A stretch of 64,000 nucleotides of DNA from Spirochaetales bacterium (GTDB taxonomy: Bacteria; Spirochaetota; Spirochaetia; Treponematales; Treponemataceae): positions 1-64,000 of the forward strand of contig JAUNWH010000005.1 of NCBI GenBank assembly GCA_030540405.1, in the 5' to 3' direction. Positions 54,611 through 62,985 of this stretch are shown here, one piece after another; within the stretch, counting starts at the first letter, position 1, and every line of letters starts with the position of its first letter. A program made the translations under genes and the position numbers. The notes under the pieces are model-generated. The model was not told the DNA's origin. It saw only the letters and a program-made list of their open reading frames with translations, and did no database searches.

Positions 54611-55356
54611 AAGTAAAAAATGTGCACAAGTCATTTGGAGAAAACGAAATATTAAAGGGCGTTGACTTGACAGTTGAAAAAGGAGACGTTGTTGTAATCC
54701 TCGGACCTTCCGGCTCTGGAAAAACAACTTTTTTGCGCTGCCTTGATTTTCTTGAAACTGCAGACAAAGGTAAAATGGAATTTGATGAAATCCGTACAAG
54801 TCTTTCTCATCCGCATAAAAAAACAGTTCTTCAAGTGCGGCGAAAAACTGGCTTTGTTTTTCAGAACTACAATCTTTTTAACAACAAGACTGCGCTTGAA
54901 AACGTAATGGAAGGTCTTGTTACCGCAAGAAAAATTCCAAAGGAAACAGCCCGCAAAACTGCAGAAGAAGCTCTTTTAAAAGTCGGACTTTTGGAACGCA
55001 AGGATTTTTATCCGTCTCAGCTTTCTGGAGGACAGCAGCAGCGTGTTGGAATTGCGCGGGCTATTGCGGCGAATCCTGATGTCGTTCTTTTTGATGAGCC
55101 TACATCCGCTCTTGACCCGGAGCTTGTTGGAGAAGTTCTTGGCGTTATAAAAAAGCTTGCAAAGGAAGGAACTACAATGATTGTTGTTACGCACGAAATG
55201 AGCTTTGCTGAAGACGTGGCGACTCAAGTTGTTTTTATGGATGGCGGAGTTGTTGTAGAAAAAGGCACAAGCGCGCAGATTTTTCAGCATCCAAAAGAAG
55301 AGCGTACAAAGAAGTTTCTTCAGCGTGTGTTAAAACCAATCGAATATATAATTTAA
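54604..55356 (+). CDS. Polar amino acid ABC transporter ATPase
   Basis: 250 residues. Walker [15 protein letters not shown]-loop [10 protein letters not shown], signature [16 protein letters not shown], Walker [16 protein letters not shown] and the H-loop [12 protein letters not shown] are all intact. It resembles GlnQ/HisP/TcyC. It completes a four-gene importer. Confidence 0.95.
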   Translation: MLKVKNVHKSFGENEILKGVDLTVEKGDVVVILGPSGSGKTTFLRCLDFLETADKGKMEFDEIRTSLSHPHKKTVLQVRRKTGFVFQNYNLFNNKTALENVMEGLVTARKIPKETARKTAEEALLKVGLLERKDFYPSQLSGGQQQRVGIARAIAANPDVVLFDEPTSALDPELVGEVLGVIKKLAKEGTTMIVVTHEMSFAEDVATQVVFMDGGVVVEKGTSAQIFQHPKEERTKKFLQRVLKPIEYII

Positions 55357-55363
55357 CTTCAAA

Positions 55364-55465
55364 TGTCATTCCTGTGCAGCGACACAGGAATCTGTTATAA
55401 AACTTCAATAGATTATCAACCGAGTTTCTTTTAGAAATATCGCAGGGTCAAGCCCGATAATGACA
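55364..55465. repeat. 102-bp repeat element, copy 2
   Basis: It begins TGTCATTCCTGTGCAGCG and ends GCCCGATAATGACA. It is about 90 percent identical to copy 1 at 41606-41707. It sits between the transporter ATPase gene and the trans-sulfuration gene, where its AATGACA end provides a spurious upstream ATG for the latter. Confidence 0.85.
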
Positions 55466-55489
55466 ATAAAAAAAATTAGGCAGGAAAAA

Positions 55490-56662
55490 ATGGCGTTGTC
55501 AATAGAAACAAAATGCATTCACTTGGAAGATGAGGACAATTGTAAAAATCACTATGGCGCGGTAAGTTTTCCGATTTATCAGACAGCAACTTATGCGCAT
55601 CCGGGAGCAGGAAAAAGCACTGGCTTTGACTATTCTCGGCTGCAAAATCCAACCCGTGAGCAGCTTGAAAAAACTGTCGCTTCTCTTGAAAACGGAATTG
55701 ATGCGTTTGCACTTTCAAGCGGAATGGCGGCAATAAGTCTTTTAATGGAATTTTTTTCTCCGGGCGACAACTTGATTGTGGATTCTGATCTTTACGGCGG
55801 AAGCATAAGGCTGTTCGACAATGTTTCAGCAAAAAACGGAATTGCATTTACCCGCACAGAATTCAGCAAAGTTCGCAATGAAAACGGAATTGAAAATTTA
55901 ATCACAAAAAACACAAAGGCTCTTTACGTGGAAACTCCCACAAATCCGATGATGAACGTTTCGGACATTTCGCTTCTTTCAAAAATTGCAAAAAAGCACG
56001 AACTTCTTTTGATTGTGGACAACACATTTCTTTCGCCGTATTTTCAAAATCCGCTTGACCTTGGCGCAGACATCGTAGTTCACAGCGGAACAAAATATCT
56101 TGGCGGACACAACGACACGCTCGCAGGATTTGTTGTTACAAACAGAACCGATATTCAAGAAAAACTGCGGTTTCTTATAAAGACAACTGGAGCTGGACTT
56201 GCGCCGTTTGACTGCTGGCTTATTTTGCGCGGAATAAAAACTTTGGCTGTAAGAATGGAACGCGCGCAAGAAAACGCATTAAAAATTGCAAACTGGCTAA
56301 AAGAAAGTCCGCTTGTTGAGCGTGTAATTTATCCGGGCTTTCCTGAACATCCGGGACACAAAATAATGAAAAAGCAAGCAAGAGGATTCGGCGCAATGAT
56401 TACATTCCAAGTAAAGTCGCAAAAACTCGCGCTTTCAATTCTGGAAAAAGTTTCACTTATCCGTTATGCTGAAAGTCTTGGCGGCGTTGAAACTCTCATA
56501 ACTTATCCTGCAACTCAAACGCACGCTGATGTTCCGGAAGAGCTTAGAATAAAAAACGGAATTACAAATGCAACATTGAGGCTTTCCGTTGGAATTGAAA
56601 ACTGCGATGACCTTATAAAAGAATTTGAGGATGTATTTTCGCAGGCGCAAAAAGAGGAATAG
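55490..56662 (+). CDS. Cys/Met metabolism PLP enzyme (cystathionine gamma-synthase/beta-lyase type)
   Basis: 390 residues from the ATG at 55490, which has an AGGA upstream. An earlier ATG (55460) lies in the repeat element. Conserved features are FDYSRLQNPTREQLE, ALSSGMAAI, VETPTNPMM, the DNTFLSPYFQNPL segment and the PLP Lys in VVHSGTKYLGGH. The family includes MetB, MetC, MccB and methionine gamma-lyase; I cannot tell which this is. It pairs with the MalY/PatB-like enzyme six bases downstream. Confidence 0.88.
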   Translation: MALSIETKCIHLEDEDNCKNHYGAVSFPIYQTATYAHPGAGKSTGFDYSRLQNPTREQLEKTVASLENGIDAFALSSGMAAISLLMEFFSPGDNLIVDSDLYGGSIRLFDNVSAKNGIAFTRTEFSKVRNENGIENLITKNTKALYVETPTNPMMNVSDISLLSKIAKKHELLLIVDNTFLSPYFQNPLDLGADIVVHSGTKYLGGHNDTLAGFVVTNRTDIQEKLRFLIKTTGAGLAPFDCWLILRGIKTLAVRMERAQENALKIANWLKESPLVERVIYPGFPEHPGHKIMKKQARGFGAMITFQVKSQKLALSILEKVSLIRYAESLGGVETLITYPATQTHADVPEELRIKNGITNATLRLSVGIENCDDLIKEFEDVFSQAQKEE

Positions 56663-56668
56663 AATTTT

Positions 56669-57844
56669 ATGGAACAGAATCTTGACTTTGACACAATCAT
56701 TGACAGAAAAAATACAGACTGCTTAAAATACGACTTTGCAGTTCGGCGCGGACTTCCAAAAGATGTGCTTCCGCTTTGGGTTGCCGACATGGATTTTAAA
56801 ACTTCAAGCTGCATAATTGATGAGCTTAAAAAAGTCTGCGAGCATGGAATCTTTGGATACACAGAAACTCAAACTGAATACTTCAGTGCGGTTGCCGACT
56901 GGATGAAAAATCAGCACAACTGGAAAGTTCAGGAAGACTGGCTTATAAAAACTCCGGGCGTTGTGTTTGCTCTTGCAATGGCGGTAAAGGCATTCACGCA
57001 AAAAGGAGACGCCGTTATTTTGCAGTTGCCAGTTTACTATCCGTTTATGGAAGTAATCCGCGACAACGAAAGAAAAGTTGTAAGCAATGACCTTGTTCTG
57101 GGCAACGACAACCGCTACCACATTGATTTTTCCGACTTTGAAAATAAAATAATTCAAAACAACGTAAAATTGTTTTTTTTGTGCAGTCCGCATAATCCTG
57201 TGGGAAGAGTCTGGAGCAAGGAAGAACTTTTGCAGCTTGGAGAAATTTGCCTTCGCCACAAAGTAATTGTTGTAAGCGATGAAATTCACAACGACTTTAT
57301 TTTTGAAGGGCAGCACAATGTGTTCGCTTCATTAAACGAAGAGCTTGCAAATATAACCATAACTTGCACTTCGCCAAGCAAAACTTTCAATCTTGCAGGA
57401 ACACTTATTTCAAACATTTTTATTTCAAATCCTGAACTTAGAAAAAAATTTAAAAAGCAAGTTGACGCTGCGGGAATAAGCCAGCTGAGCGTGTTCGGAA
57501 TAAAGGCTTGCCAGGCAGCATACCAGCACGGGCTTGAATGGTTCACTTCTGTAAAAAAATATATAAAGGCAAACATTGATTTTATTGAAGAATTCACGCA
57601 AAAAAATCTTTCCGGCGTAAAAATGATTCACCACGAAGGAACTTATCTTGCCTGGCTTGACTTCCGCGGAACTGGACTTAATGTGCAGGAACTTGAAGAC
57701 TTGATTATCAACAAAGCAAAACTTTGGCTTGACAGCGGAAAAATTTTCGGAACATCAGGAAATGGATTTCAGCGGATAAATGCTGCCTGCCCGCGCAAAA
57801 CTCTTGAAGAAGCAATGAAAAGAATTCAAAAGGCGTTGAAATAA
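56669..57844 (+). CDS. MalY/PatB-type PLP C-S lyase (aminotransferase class I/II fold)
   Basis: 391 residues. FDTIIDRKNTDCLKYD and LPLWVADMDF are typical of the MalY/PatB group. The PLP-binding Lys is in SPSKTFNLAG, and SDEIHNDF precedes it. The group usually splits cystathionine or other S-substituted cysteines into a thiol, pyruvate and ammonia. It is the last gene of the sulfur-amino-acid unit. Confidence 0.9.
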   Translation: MEQNLDFDTIIDRKNTDCLKYDFAVRRGLPKDVLPLWVADMDFKTSSCIIDELKKVCEHGIFGYTETQTEYFSAVADWMKNQHNWKVQEDWLIKTPGVVFALAMAVKAFTQKGDAVILQLPVYYPFMEVIRDNERKVVSNDLVLGNDNRYHIDFSDFENKIIQNNVKLFFLCSPHNPVGRVWSKEELLQLGEICLRHKVIVVSDEIHNDFIFEGQHNVFASLNEELANITITCTSPSKTFNLAGTLISNIFISNPELRKKFKKQVDAAGISQLSVFGIKACQAAYQHGLEWFTSVKKYIKANIDFIEEFTQKNLSGVKMIHHEGTYLAWLDFRGTGLNVQELEDLIINKAKLWLDSGKIFGTSGNGFQRINAACPRKTLEEAMKRIQKALK

Positions 57845-57850
57845 ATTTTG

Positions 57851-57879
57851 TTGAAAAAGTTGAATAGTGATTTTATAAT
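57851..57879 (+). promoter_or_regulatory. Promoter giving a leaderless expansin-like mRNA
   Basis: TTGAAA (57851-57856), 17 bases, perfect TATAAT (57874-57879), then six bases (CATTGC) to the ATG at 57886. There is no ribosome site. This is the clearest of the leaderless candidates. Confidence 0.75.
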
Positions 57880-57885
57880 CATTGC

Positions 57886-58677
57886 ATGAAACATTTTAAA
57901 TTATTTTCTTTACTCAAAGCTGTTGTTTGCATTGCCGCCTTATGGGGGGGGCTGTGCAGCTGCTCTGGTTTAGACGGAATTTTTTCAGATGACGAAGATG
58001 AAAATGACAGCGGCTCAAAGGAATCTTCATTCACAGGAAAATACACAGAGCCAACAACTGGAACTGTCACTTTTTATGAAGGCTACGATGCAACTTCTGT
58101 AGCATATTATGTTCCGCAGATTGAAAACGGATTTTACAAATGCGCAGTTTCAGAACCAAAACTTGCAGAGCTTCCGCCGGGAACTGCACTTGAAATAACT
58201 TACAACGGAACAACAATCAACGCGCTCATAACTGATCTTTGCCCTTCTTCAGAAAACAGCAAATGGACAAGCCAAAGCTCATATTTCTTTGACCTTGCAA
58301 AAAACGCATTCACAAAACTTGCAGAAGAAAAATTGGGACACGTTGACGTTACATTCAAAGCAATTCCGTATCCAACAAAGTCAAATATTTTCTTTCAGTC
58401 AAAAGACGGAATCAATGAATGGTGGCTTGCCGGAAGATTTTACAATATGCGCTATCCGCTTAAAAAAGTTGAAATCAGCATTGATGGTTCTGCATACAAA
58501 CAAATGACACGAGATTCTGTGCAAAACAACTGGTACAAAGTTGACGGACAAAATTTAATTTATGGAAAAAAGAAATTCCGCCTGACAGACGTTTACGGAC
58601 AAGTAATAGAAACAAGCGAAATTTCTTCTGTTTCAGCAATGGGAACATACAACTGCGGAAAAAATTTTGGGTATTAA
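57886..58677 (+). CDS. Expansin-like lipoprotein with a G8 tract in its signal peptide
   Basis: 263 residues. The lipobox is Leu-Cys-Ser-Cys in GLCSCSG, followed by an acidic linker. About 50-165 is a double-psi beta-barrel like EXLX1 domain 1 (GTVTFYEGYDATSVAYY, INALITDLCP with the conserved Asp). About 170-255 is a CBM63-like domain with surface aromatics (NEWWLAGRFYNMRYP, NNWYKVDG, RLTDVYGQV). Expansins loosen plant cell walls by binding cellulose without hydrolysis. G8 (57944-57951) encodes Trp-Gly-Gly at codons 20-22, in frame (ON) here; one base more or less would truncate the protein. Confidence 0.85.
   Translation: MKHFKLFSLLKAVVCIAALWGGLCSCSGLDGIFSDDEDENDSGSKESSFTGKYTEPTTGTVTFYEGYDATSVAYYVPQIENGFYKCAVSEPKLAELPPGTALEITYNGTTINALITDLCPSSENSKWTSQSSYFFDLAKNAFTKLAEEKLGHVDVTFKAIPYPTKSNIFFQSKDGINEWWLAGRFYNMRYPLKKVEISIDGSAYKQMTRDSVQNNWYKVDGQNLIYGKKKFRLTDVYGQVIETSEISSVSAMGTYNCGKNFGY
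57944..57951. repeat. G8 tract in the expansin-like signal peptide
   Basis: Eight G within codons 20-22. The frame is open at this length; a change not divisible by three would abolish the protein after the signal peptide. Confidence 0.9.
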
Positions 58678-58684
58678 ACCCCAT

Positions 58685-59110
58685 CTACTCCTTCTGGCGG
58701 TTTGCAATCTGCAGGTTCATTTTTTTTACTTCCTGCAGACCTTTTAAGTATTCAACAAGCATTACAATAAAGAAAACCACAACAAAAGTGAGTTCCATTC
58801 CCACAAGCATTTTAATGCTTCCAAAGCTGAACCAGTCAAGTTTATGACCGACAGCCAGAACTAGAAAATTTATAATCAAAAAATATAAAATCCGCAGAGC
58901 AATAAGTTTTCCTTTTGGAAATTCATCTTCTTTCAAAAGCGGAATGTATAAAATAGAAGAAATAAAGGCAATCAGAAAAACTCCAAAGATGTAGGACAAA
59001 TGCAGCTCAATATCCGAGCCCCAGCAAACATAGCAGTAAATTCCAGAACAGAGAAAAATTCCTGTTGAAATAACACAAAACATACTTACGATTCTTGCAA
59101 CTGAATTCAT
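58685..59110 (-). CDS. DUF3021-like membrane protein
   Basis: 141 residues from the ATG at 59110 (GAGG upstream). Four hydrophobic spans (about 5-28, 38-60, 72-88, 98-122) and a charged tail fit DUF3021, which is regularly encoded after a LytTR regulator and often restrains it. The stop lies seven bases from the expansin-like stop (convergent). Confidence 0.7.
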   Translation of the reverse strand: MNSVARIVSMFCVISTGIFLCSGIYCYVCWGSDIELHLSYIFGVFLIAFISSILYIPLLKEDEFPKGKLIALRILYFLIINFLVLAVGHKLDWFSFGSIKMLVGMELTFVVVFFIVMLVEYLKGLQEVKKMNLQIANRQKE

Positions 59111-59123
59111 TTTTAGCCTCCGA

Positions 59124-59570
59124 TTACATTCCAAGCTTTTCTTTTAGCAATGGAACATACATTCTTGAAATTATAACTTTGTAGCCGTTTTTTAAGACAG
59201 CTTCAAATCTTCCGCCGAACGCAGGAACAAGCTTTGCAATTTTATTTATATTCAAAACCACAGCCTTGTTCACTCTGATAAAATCCTTGAAAAGAAGCTC
59301 TTCTTCCAGCTGATAAAGCTTGCTCTTTGACTCGTAGACAGTTTCTTTTGTGTATGCAAAAACATTGTTGTCCACGGATTCGAAATAAAAAATTTCCTTT
59401 GGCTCAATAACAACAATCTGCGAATCTTTAAAAACCGCAAGCTTGTCTTTTCCGCTTTTAAAAGAATTCAAAAGCCGGATTATGTCGGGACTAAGGTTTG
59501 AACACTTTACAATTATTTCGTCCTCGCTTCCTGAATCCTTGTCTAAAATTGTAATTTTCATTTTCTGCAT
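59124..59570 (-). CDS. LytTR-domain DNA-binding regulator
   Basis: 148 residues from an ATG at 59570 with AGGAG four bases upstream, just after the previous stop. The LytTR domain fills about 50-146: PKEIFYFESVDNNVFAYT, LLFKDFIRVNKAVVLNINKI and the AVLKNGYKVIISRMYVP end. There is no receiver domain. With DUF3021 it forms a LytTR regulatory-system pair. It should bind promoter repeats and often controls its own operon. Confidence 0.88.
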   Translation of the reverse strand: MQKMKITILDKDSGSEDEIIVKCSNLSPDIIRLLNSFKSGKDKLAVFKDSQIVVIEPKEIFYFESVDNNVFAYTKETVYESKSKLYQLEEELLFKDFIRVNKAVVLNINKIAKLVPAFGGRFEAVLKNGYKVIISRMYVPLLKEKLGM

Positions 59571-59571
59571 T

Positions 59572-60984
59572 CTACTCCTTTTGAAAAATTTTTTCTGCAT
59601 ACCAGGCATTTCGCTTGGCATCTGTTTCACGTCCTGCCTTCCTGAAATTTTCCGCCGCGCAAACATAATAATATGCAAGTGCTGTTTTCTTTTCATCGGA
59701 AACTTCGTCAAAGTCTGCACAAGATTTATAAAGCTCTGCAATGCGCTCAAAGTCTGCTCCAGCCACCGCGGATTTTTTAAACACGCTTTCTGGAACTGAA
59801 GAAGCAACATTGGCGCGGTTCAAAAGAACTTCCATTTCATCAGCAGTTCCAACACAAAGAGAAACAGCTTTGTCCAAATAAACAAACGCCTGCTTTACAA
59901 GTTTCATTGCCGCAAAAACATTTGAATTTCCTCCGCGGATTGCAAGGCACGAACCATAATACGCATTTGAAAGCGCAGAATTTTCCTGCTCGGCTACAAG
60001 CTCTGAAAAAAGTTTTTCGGCCTTTTTATATTCTCCCTGCTCAAAAATGCAAACTGCATATTCAAGTTTTTCTGAAAATGAAGCAGGCTCGTTTTTTGTT
60101 TCTTTAAGCGGAATTATTTTCTGTTCCTGAAATTCCTTGTGGCGTTCTTTAACTGCGTTTTCAAAATCTGAATTCTGCAACGAAGATTCATCTTTCATTT
60201 TTACTTCAACTGGAAAAAGAGTGCGCGAAGAAAGCTGCTGACTCTGCGAAACTTGCGCAGAATATCCGTCGAGCAAATCGTAAATTTTTTCATCTGAATC
60301 TGAAGGCAAAAATCCGCCTTTGTCCCATTCAGAAAATCCGCCGGCAACAACATAGTGCCAAGTAATTTTTGAAGTGTAGAATTTCTGAAGTTCTTTTTTT
60401 GCAAGCGGAATTCTCACAAAAATTTCTTTTCCGTTATTTCTAAAATAATTTTCGGTTTCGCAAATTAAAGTCCGGCTTGAATTATAGACAGTTCCATTTT
60501 TTTTGTTTACCCAAACTGCAAAATTCCACGGATGAAAAATATCAAACTTTACATTTTCAGCATCCGCAAACAAAGGCTCTGTTGAACCGCCGTTTATATT
60601 TTCTGCGCCAATGTAAACCATAATGTTGCGGACATCTGGAATTCCGCACTTAAACTCAAGGTCAAGTTGCCAGTATTCCGGATTTTGCTGCCAGACTGCT
60701 TCGTAAACAGGCTTATGCACAGTGTAGCGAATCAAGTCAAGAGAACCTTTTTCAAACTGCTTATAATCTGGATAATTTAATTTTCCGCTTCCGTTGTCAT
60801 CACAAGATTCGTCAAAAAAATCTGCAATAATTTCTCCGCCGTTAAGCCAAGGAGAATTTTTTAGCTTCAGCGATTTCACCATAAAATTTTGCACAGAATC
60901 TTCATTTATAAAAAACAGCGAAACACCGGCAAGACAAGTAAAGCCGCACAGAAAAACCATAAAGTAATAAATAATTTTTTTCAT
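59572..60984 (-). CDS. Exported protein with glucodextranase-C-like domain and helical repeats
   Basis: 470 residues. An N-terminal signal anchor (about 5-25) is followed at about 50-245 by a module resembling the C-terminal DOMON-like domain of glucodextranase/pullulanase: DDNGSGKLNYPDYKQFEKGS, FHPWNFAVWV, ITWHYVVAGG and KIYDLLDG. The C-terminal part (about 300-470) is TPR-like (CIFEQGEYKKAEKLFSELVA). It may bind carbohydrate or haem in the periplasm, which is inference. It precedes the LytTR gene with no gap. Confidence 0.7.
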   Translation of the reverse strand: MKKIIYYFMVFLCGFTCLAGVSLFFINEDSVQNFMVKSLKLKNSPWLNGGEIIADFFDESCDDNGSGKLNYPDYKQFEKGSLDLIRYTVHKPVYEAVWQQNPEYWQLDLEFKCGIPDVRNIMVYIGAENINGGSTEPLFADAENVKFDIFHPWNFAVWVNKKNGTVYNSSRTLICETENYFRNNGKEIFVRIPLAKKELQKFYTSKITWHYVVAGGFSEWDKGGFLPSDSDEKIYDLLDGYSAQVSQSQQLSSRTLFPVEVKMKDESSLQNSDFENAVKERHKEFQEQKIIPLKETKNEPASFSEKLEYAVCIFEQGEYKKAEKLFSELVAEQENSALSNAYYGSCLAIRGGNSNVFAAMKLVKQAFVYLDKAVSLCVGTADEMEVLLNRANVASSVPESVFKKSAVAGADFERIAELYKSCADFDEVSDEKKTALAYYYVCAAENFRKAGRETDAKRNAWYAEKIFQKE

Positions 60985-61012
60985 TTAAATCTCCAATTTG
61001 ACAATTTGTTAT

Positions 61013-62176
61013 TTAATGCGCAAAGAAATTCAAAATCGCTTTGATTGAATCAATTGCAAAAGCCGAAGACATAATCGCTCCGAATGTAAAAGCTGCAAAC
61101 CTGAACAAATTTTCTGGCGCAAAGAATTTTTTAATTCCTTTTGCAAGTCTGGATTTGGGTTCAGGCGCGCAGCATCCTTTGTTAAATCTAAACTGATAAG
61201 AAATCGCCTTTTCAGGACAAACCGCAATGCACTCTCCGCATTTTGCACACGTAATTTCCGGCGAGCCTTTTTTCTGCTGAATTGTTGCAACATCAATTGC
61301 TCCAAATAGACAAGCCTGCGCACATTTCATGCAGCCTTTGCATTTTTCAGTGTCAATGCGCATTTTGAACGGACTTAGTTTGTCAGTCAAAGAAGCAAAT
61401 GCGCCAAACGGACAAAGCATACTGCACTGAGTTCTGCGCTTAGTCAAAATCGGAAGCACAACCACAAGCCCCAAGAAAAGCCCTATAAAAATAATTCCCG
61501 CAATAAGCCCCGGAATTGTCGTCATAGGAATAAATTCCGTCACAATTTTATACGGACAAAACCAGTCGCAATAAAGAGCCGACATAGTTCCAAAACAGGC
61601 AAGAGCTAAAAAGAGCAAAAAGCCAAACTGAAAGTCGCGGATTTCCTTGTTATGCGCCAAAAGATTAAGCCGCCTTTTTTTTGCAATGTGCGAAAAGCCT
61701 TCATCCCAGCCGCCGTAAAAACAAACCCAGGCACACCAGCCGCGGCCAAGAACAAGAGTAAACACAAGCCAGATTGCAAGCATACTTGCAATTGAAGCAA
61801 AATGCCCCGAAACTCTTGCAGGAAAAATTACAGTCTGCGTTGCAAGATAAGACAAAAGTCCCTGCGGAATTACAATGTGGCAAAACGGAAGCTCGCAAGT
61901 TGCAAGAGCCTCATTGGTAATTTCCATGCTTCCCCTTTCTGCAAAAAGATTCGCTATAAATCCAATGCAAAAAAACACAGCGTAAGTTGTTAAAAAAATT
62001 CTGCGATATATAGTTCCGCTTCCTTTCTTTTTGTTTTCTGAAAAAGTCATTCCACTGTAAAGAAACATTAGGAACAAACCATAAAAAACAGACACAACAG
62101 AAAATCCGTTATTTGCCACGACAAAAAACAAAATAACAATCGACATCAAGCCGCAAAGAATAACTGAAACAATCAT
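61013..62176 (-). CDS. NapH/NosR-like membrane ferredoxin
   Basis: 387 residues with about six membrane spans. GRGWCAWVCFYGG and CDWFCPYKI are the membrane Cys motifs of this group, with CSMLCPFGA. Two 4Fe-4S sites follow (CKGCMKCAQACLFGA and CAKCGECIAVCPEKA). It carries electrons across or at the inner membrane. Partners are unknown; the neighbouring DsbD/SafE-like protein suggests a redox pathway. Confidence 0.85.
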   Translation of the reverse strand: MIVSVILCGLMSIVILFFVVANNGFSVVSVFYGLFLMFLYSGMTFSENKKKGSGTIYRRIFLTTYAVFFCIGFIANLFAERGSMEITNEALATCELPFCHIVIPQGLLSYLATQTVIFPARVSGHFASIASMLAIWLVFTLVLGRGWCAWVCFYGGWDEGFSHIAKKRRLNLLAHNKEIRDFQFGFLLFLALACFGTMSALYCDWFCPYKIVTEFIPMTTIPGLIAGIIFIGLFLGLVVVLPILTKRRTQCSMLCPFGAFASLTDKLSPFKMRIDTEKCKGCMKCAQACLFGAIDVATIQQKKGSPEITCAKCGECIAVCPEKAISYQFRFNKGCCAPEPKSRLAKGIKKFFAPENLFRFAAFTFGAIMSSAFAIDSIKAILNFFAH

Positions 62177-62187
62177 CTTTCCCTCTA

Positions 62188-62823
62188 TTAAAAAAACAGT
62201 TTTATTAAGCCTTCAAAAATAAGAAAATAAAATCCGACTAAAAGCTGAGCAATTCGTGAAATTCTTTTCATCACAGGAAATATTTTTTGAACAAACGGAA
62301 TTCCAAGAAGCGGAAGAAAAAACGGAAGTGTTCCAATATAAAAGAAAACAAGATAAAAAATTCCTTTCATTCTGTTTGCAAAAAATACAGACCTCGCAAT
62401 GGCTGTCCATAAAGGAGCGCAGATATGAAGCCCCACCGCAAGCCCCGTAAAAACCGCAGTCAAAAAATCATTGCCGGCTATTTTTAAGGAAACACACTTG
62501 CATCCATCTTTTTTCCACGGAAATTTTGCGCCGAATGAATTTAAAAGAAGCGCAGTTCCACAGAAAATGTAGGCATACACAGAAAGTCGTCTTGCAAAAT
62601 ACGGATCAAAAAATTCACTTGCAATAAGTCCCATCATGCTAAAAATAAACCCAAGGAAAAAATACATCGCAAGCCTTGAAGCCAAAAACAGCCCAAGCAA
62701 TCCTGTATTCCGCCTGCAAGAAATTTTTTCTGTTCCGCATAAAAAAGGAATCAGCACAGGACCACAGTACATTGCGCAGTAAGTTCCTGTTGAAAGCCCC
62801 AAAATCACAGCCTCTAAAATCAT
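62188..62823 (-). CDS. DsbD/SafE-like membrane protein
   Basis: 211 residues with about six spans from the ATG at 62823 (GGAGG upstream). TYCAMYCGPVLIPFL near the N-terminus holds the paired Cys of this family. Members of the DsbD_2/TauE-SafE group move thiol reducing power or small anions across the membrane. It opens the operon that ends with LytTR-DUF3021. Confidence 0.75.
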   Translation of the reverse strand: MILEAVILGLSTGTYCAMYCGPVLIPFLCGTEKISCRRNTGLLGLFLASRLAMYFFLGFIFSMMGLIASEFFDPYFARRLSVYAYIFCGTALLLNSFGAKFPWKKDGCKCVSLKIAGNDFLTAVFTGLAVGLHICAPLWTAIARSVFFANRMKGIFYLVFFYIGTLPFFLPLLGIPFVQKIFPVMKRISRIAQLLVGFYFLIFEGLIKLFF

Positions 62824-62948
62824 TATTGCCTCCACTTTTAAGCAGAACTTTACAGGCTAGCAAAAAAATAGAAAAGACGATTTTAAGCAACTTGCAAAAA
62901 CATGAATGTAAAATGCAAAATTTGAAAGATAAAAATTAGAAGGAAACG

Positions 62949-62974
62949 AAAAAAGGCGACCCGAAAGCCGCCTT
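62949..62974 (-). terminator. Terminator of aspS
   Basis: A 9-bp stem with a UUCG tetraloop (62953-62961 with 62966-62974) is followed by UUUUUU on the minus strand, 11 bases after the aspS stop. Confidence 0.9.
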
Positions 62975-62985
62975 GTAGTTTTTAG

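Noticed and set aside
33930-55470. The palindromic repeats as a CRISPR array.
   Set aside because: They are dispersed singly between genes rather than regularly spaced, and no cas gene is present.
55460-55489. An upstream ATG for the trans-sulfuration gene.
   Set aside because: It lies in the AATGACA end of the 102-bp repeat and has no ribosome site; the ATG at 55490 is better placed.
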